Assembly (NCBI GenBank): GCA_004297235.1
Contig: SCUR01000064.1
Coordinates: 1-10,748 of the forward strand
Source: Candidatus Manganitrophaceae bacterium
GTDB lineage: Bacteria > Nitrospirota > Nitrospiria > SBBL01 > Manganitrophaceae
Length of the DNA stretch: 10,748 bases
Direction of reading: 5' to 3'
Of this stretch, positions 8,501 through 10,748 are shown in pieces. The notes below the pieces were generated by a model. It worked only from the letters and a program-made list of their open reading frames with translations. It was not told the DNA's origin and ran no database searches. Position 1 is the first letter of the stretch. Every line of letters starts with the position of its first letter. A program made the position numbers and the translations under genes.

Positions 8501-9421
8501 ATGAAATTACCGAAAAAACTCGTTCGTTCCCTTATCTTTGCTTCACTGACGTCGGTGGCTTTTTTGACCCGGCCCCTTCCATGGAAATGGGGGGTTCGGC
8601 TCGGCGGCTTCATCGGGGCCCTCCTCTATTATCTGCTCCGCAGAGAGAGGGCGAAATCCCTGGAGGGCCTTCGAATCGCCTTCGGCGCCGATAAACCGGA
8701 GCGCGCGCTCCACCAGATCTTGAAGAAGAGCTTCCAAAATCTTGGAAAAGGGCTGATCGAGATTCTCAAGTTCGAAAATCTCAATCCCGATCAGATCGAA
8801 TCTCTGATTACGATTGAAGGGGAGGAGTACCTCGAAGAGGCGGAGAGCCAGGGGAATGGGACGATCCTGATTACCGGCCACCTCGGCAACTGGGAGCTGA
8901 TGGCCGCGGCGCTGTCGCTGCGCGGCTATCCGCTCCATGTGATCGCCGCCCCCCTGTATGATCCGCGGATCGACGAATGGATCGTGCGGCTTCGATCCCG
9001 CTTTCAAGTGGAGACGATCAGCCGGGGAAGCCCCTCTTCCTCGAAAAAAATCCTGGGCGTTCTGAGGAAAAAAGAGGTGCTCGGCCTGTTGATCGATCAA
9101 GACACGAAGGTCAACGGGGTCTTTGTCAACTTCTTCAATAAAAAAGCCTACACCCCGGCGGGCGCCGCCGAGCTCGCTCTACGCAGCGGGGCGGCGACGA
9201 TGATGTGCTTTATCACCCGGCTTCCGAACGACCATCATCGGATCACCATCCAGAAACCGATGATGCTGGTGCAGAGCGCCGATCATCAGAAAGACGTGGA
9301 GATCAACACCGCGCGGTTTACCTCCCGAATCGAGGAGCATATCAAACAATATCCCGACCAATGGGTCTGGATGCACCGGCGGTGGAAAACAAAACCGGAG
9401 AAACATGGTCAGGGAGAATAA
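8501..9421 (+). CDS. LpxL/HtrB-family lysophospholipid or lipid A acyltransferase
   Basis: A membrane-bound acyltransferase, probably adding a secondary acyl chain to Kdo-lipid A. It has 306 residues, the family size. An N-terminal hydrophobic stretch (about 8-47) anchors it; the catalytic HX4E motif is HLGNWE (His127, Glu132) in GTILITGHLGNWELM. LGLLIDQDTKVNGVFVNFF (194-212), TPAGAAELALRSGA (218-231) and the C-terminal YPDQWVWMHRRWKTKP (284-299) are typical of the LpxL/LpxM family. The exact acyl donor and position cannot be told, so no symbol is given. I chose ATG 8501 (weak Shine-Dalgarno AAGAG at 8491-8495). An in-frame TTG at 8429 would start within the repeat and add 24 residues unlike the family. 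Context right after the Kdo genes supports a lipid A role. Confidence 0.9.
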   Translation: MKLPKKLVRSLIFASLTSVAFLTRPLPWKWGVRLGGFIGALLYYLLRRERAKSLEGLRIAFGADKPERALHQILKKSFQNLGKGLIEILKFENLNPDQIESLITIEGEEYLEEAESQGNGTILITGHLGNWELMAAALSLRGYPLHVIAAPLYDPRIDEWIVRLRSRFQVETISRGSPSSSKKILGVLRKKEVLGLLIDQDTKVNGVFVNFFNKKAYTPAGAAELALRSGAATMMCFITRLPNDHHRITIQKPMMLVQSADHQKDVEINTARFTSRIEEHIKQYPDQWVWMHRRWKTKPEKHGQGE

Positions 9422-9470
9422 TATTCACTCCGCTTCTACACCCATCACGAAGCAACGCATCGGATCGGTC

Positions 9471-10013
9471 ATGAATCTGCCGAATATTCTCACCATCATT
9501 CGGGTGGCGCTGATTCCGTTCTTTATCTTTTTCTTCTCCCGCCCCTCGCGTCGATCGGCGGTGATCGCCGCCGTGATTTTCCTTGTCGCCTCGCTGACCG
9601 ATCTCCTCGACGGCTACTTGGCCCGCCGGCGGAAAGAAGTGACCCAATTCGGAAAGTTTTTAGACCCGGTCGCCGATAAGCTGCTGATCGTCTCGGCGCT
9701 CATCCTCCTGGTCGCGAACGGCCGCGTGCCGGCGTGGGTGGCCATCGTCATTATCGGGAGGGAGTTTGCGGTCACCGCCTTTCGCGCGATCGCGTCCTCC
9801 GAAGGGGTGATCATCGCCGCGGAAGGGACGGGAAAGTACAAGATGTTCCTTCAAACCGTCGCCATCATCTTCTTAATCACCGACGTCCCCTCGCTTTATT
9901 TTCATCAGATCGGACTGTTTCTCCTTCTGATCGCCCTGGCGCTCGCGATCTACTCCGCCGTCCAATACTTCATCAAATTCGGCCGGCAGGTCAATTTGAT
10001 GAAGGTCAAATAA
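9471..10013 (+). CDS. pgsA: CDP-diacylglycerol-glycerol-3-phosphate 3-phosphatidyltransferase
   Basis: The enzyme makes phosphatidylglycerol phosphate from CDP-diacylglycerol and glycerol-3-phosphate in the inner membrane. From ATG 9471 it has 180 residues (E. coli 182), with several transmembrane segments. The CDP-alcohol phosphotransferase signature is complete: DGYLARRRKEVTQFGKFLDPVAD (47-69), that is DG(x2)AR(x8)G(x3)D(x3)D with Asp47, Asp65 and Asp69. The N-terminus MNLPNILTIIRVALIPFF is characteristic of PgsA rather than phosphatidylserine or cardiolipin synthases. An in-frame ATG at 9405 overlaps the acyltransferase gene by 17 bases and has a better Shine-Dalgarno site (GGAG, 9397-9400); it would add 22 polar residues not usual for the family, so the start is open. 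The stop abuts plsY. Confidence 0.94.
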   Translation: MNLPNILTIIRVALIPFFIFFFSRPSRRSAVIAAVIFLVASLTDLLDGYLARRRKEVTQFGKFLDPVADKLLIVSALILLVANGRVPAWVAIVIIGREFAVTAFRAIASSEGVIIAAEGTGKYKMFLQTVAIIFLITDVPSLYFHQIGLFLLLIALALAIYSAVQYFIKFGRQVNLMKVK

Positions 10014-10607
10014 ATGCGAGAGATCGGTTGGATCATCGGCGCGTACCTCCTCGGATCGATTCCGGTCGGTCTTCTGATTTCAAAATCGACCCAGGGGCTC
10101 GATCCGCGCCAAGCGGGGAGCAAGAACATCGGCGCGACCAATGTCATGCGGGTGGCGGGAAAAAAAGCGGCCGCCCTTACCTTGATCGGCGACCTTCTCA
10201 AGGGCCTCCTCCCGGTGGCCGTAGCCCGCTTCCTCGGAATGTCCGACGAAGGGCTCCTTTGGGTCGGCTTCGGCGCGATTCTCGGTCACATCTTCCCGGT
10301 CTATCTTCATTTCAGGGGAGGAAAGGGGGTGGCGACCAGCTTCGGCGTTTTTCTTGCGCTCGCCCCCCTCATCGCCCTCCTTGCCCTGCTGATTTGGATT
10401 GCAGGGATGTCCCTCAGCAAGTATTCTTCGGTGGGTGCTCTGTCGGCATTCGCTGCGCTTCCCTTCCTGGCGGTTCTCCTAAAACCCGAAATGAAATTTA
10501 TTCTCTTCTCCACCATAATTTCAATTTTGGTGTATATTCGACATAAGGAGAACATCCAGCGGCTGATTGCCGGTCGGGAGGAGCAGGCCCATCGTAATGA
10601 AGGATAG
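10014..10607 (+). CDS. plsY: Acyl-phosphate:glycerol-3-phosphate acyltransferase (PlsY)
   Basis: PlsY transfers an acyl group from acyl-phosphate to glycerol-3-phosphate, the first step of phospholipid synthesis, in the inner membrane. The 197 residues are family length, with multiple transmembrane segments. The three conserved motifs are present: YLLGSIPVG (11-19), GSKNIGATNVMR (35-46, glycerol-3-phosphate loop) and GHIFPVYLHFRGGKGVAT (91-108). The tail RHKENIQRLIAGRE (176-189) is also characteristic. The ATG directly follows the pgsA stop. Its partner PlsX, which makes acyl-phosphate, is not in this window. The 3' end overlaps the next gene by 11 bases. Confidence 0.96.
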   Translation: MREIGWIIGAYLLGSIPVGLLISKSTQGLDPRQAGSKNIGATNVMRVAGKKAAALTLIGDLLKGLLPVAVARFLGMSDEGLLWVGFGAILGHIFPVYLHFRGGKGVATSFGVFLALAPLIALLALLIWIAGMSLSKYSSVGALSAFAALPFLAVLLKPEMKFILFSTIISILVYIRHKENIQRLIAGREEQAHRNEG

Positions 10608-10748
10608 AATCATCCCCCTCTGGTTTCTATGGGTGGTCCTTACTATATCGACCCCCTCGGTTATTCTTGCAGAAGAGCCCGCTCCGCCGGAAGCGCTCCC
10701 TTCGGTCGAATCGGCTCCCGCCGAACCGGCTCCCATGGAACAGAAACC
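10597..10748 (+). CDS. Exported protein of unknown function, N-terminal fragment
   Basis: This gene starts at ATG 10597 and is cut by the window end after 50 codons. The readable protein has a clear signal peptide: a basic MKDR start, a hydrophobic core (about 5-22) and a likely cleavage after VILA (residues 22-25) before EEPAP. The mature part begins with a Pro, Ala and Glu rich stretch (26-50), a linker style common in periplasmic or outer membrane proteins. GGGAGGAG at 10576-10583 is 13 bases upstream, somewhat far; CAGG at 10584-10587 is closer. It overlaps plsY by 11 bases in another frame, so it is probably co-transcribed. I do not recognise the family from this fragment. The presumed signal peptide makes it a candidate LepB substrate. 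Confidence 0.7.
   Translation, partial: MKDRIIPLWFLWVVLTISTPSVILAEEPAPPEALPSVESAPAEPAPMEQK

Overview
The window is one same-strand run of twelve genes from a diderm (Gram-negative) bacterium that makes a Kdo-containing lipopolysaccharide. Codon third positions are GC-rich and genes are packed with overlaps or gaps of a few bases. TTG and GTG starts are common. Synteny and protein style (a Kdo block around pyrG, metal-type KdsA, separate heptose kinase) fit Nitrospirota or a deltaproteobacterium-like lineage. That placement is an impression from memory, not a search result.

Layout: 1-104 is an AT-rich leader with a textbook sigma70 promoter (TTGACA, 17 bp, TATAAT). Then come lepA (elongation factor 4) and lepB (signal peptidase I); then a stand-alone heptose-7-phosphate kinase (rfaE1/hldA type) and kdsB (CMP-Kdo synthetase), overlapping by ATGA. 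A 91-base gap follows, filled by a palindromic repeat. Next come pyrG (CTP synthase), kdsA, kdsD and kdsC, again overlapping or abutting. A 96-base gap holds a second copy of the same repeat. The last block is an LpxL/HtrB-type acyltransferase, pgsA, plsY, and the first 50 codons of an exported protein of unknown function running off the end.

Together the genes make CMP-Kdo almost completely: KdsD (ribulose-5-P to arabinose-5-P), KdsA (to Kdo-8-P), KdsC (to Kdo), and KdsB (to CMP-Kdo, using CTP from PyrG). The heptose kinase serves the inner core, the acyltransferase lipid A, and PlsY and PgsA the phospholipids. LepA and LepB, a translation factor and an export protease, head the run. It is essentially a cell-envelope operon.

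Most genes are conserved housekeeping genes, and I see no undescribed enzymatic system. The most unusual signal is the pair of heptamer-built palindromic elements (about 4319-4416 and 8386-8486). They fill the only two sizeable gaps, supply the stop codons of kdsB and kdsC in the same phase, and in the second case leave kdsC and the acyltransferase gene in one frame separated by a single TGA. Secondary points are substitutions at normally conserved positions in KdsB and PyrG.
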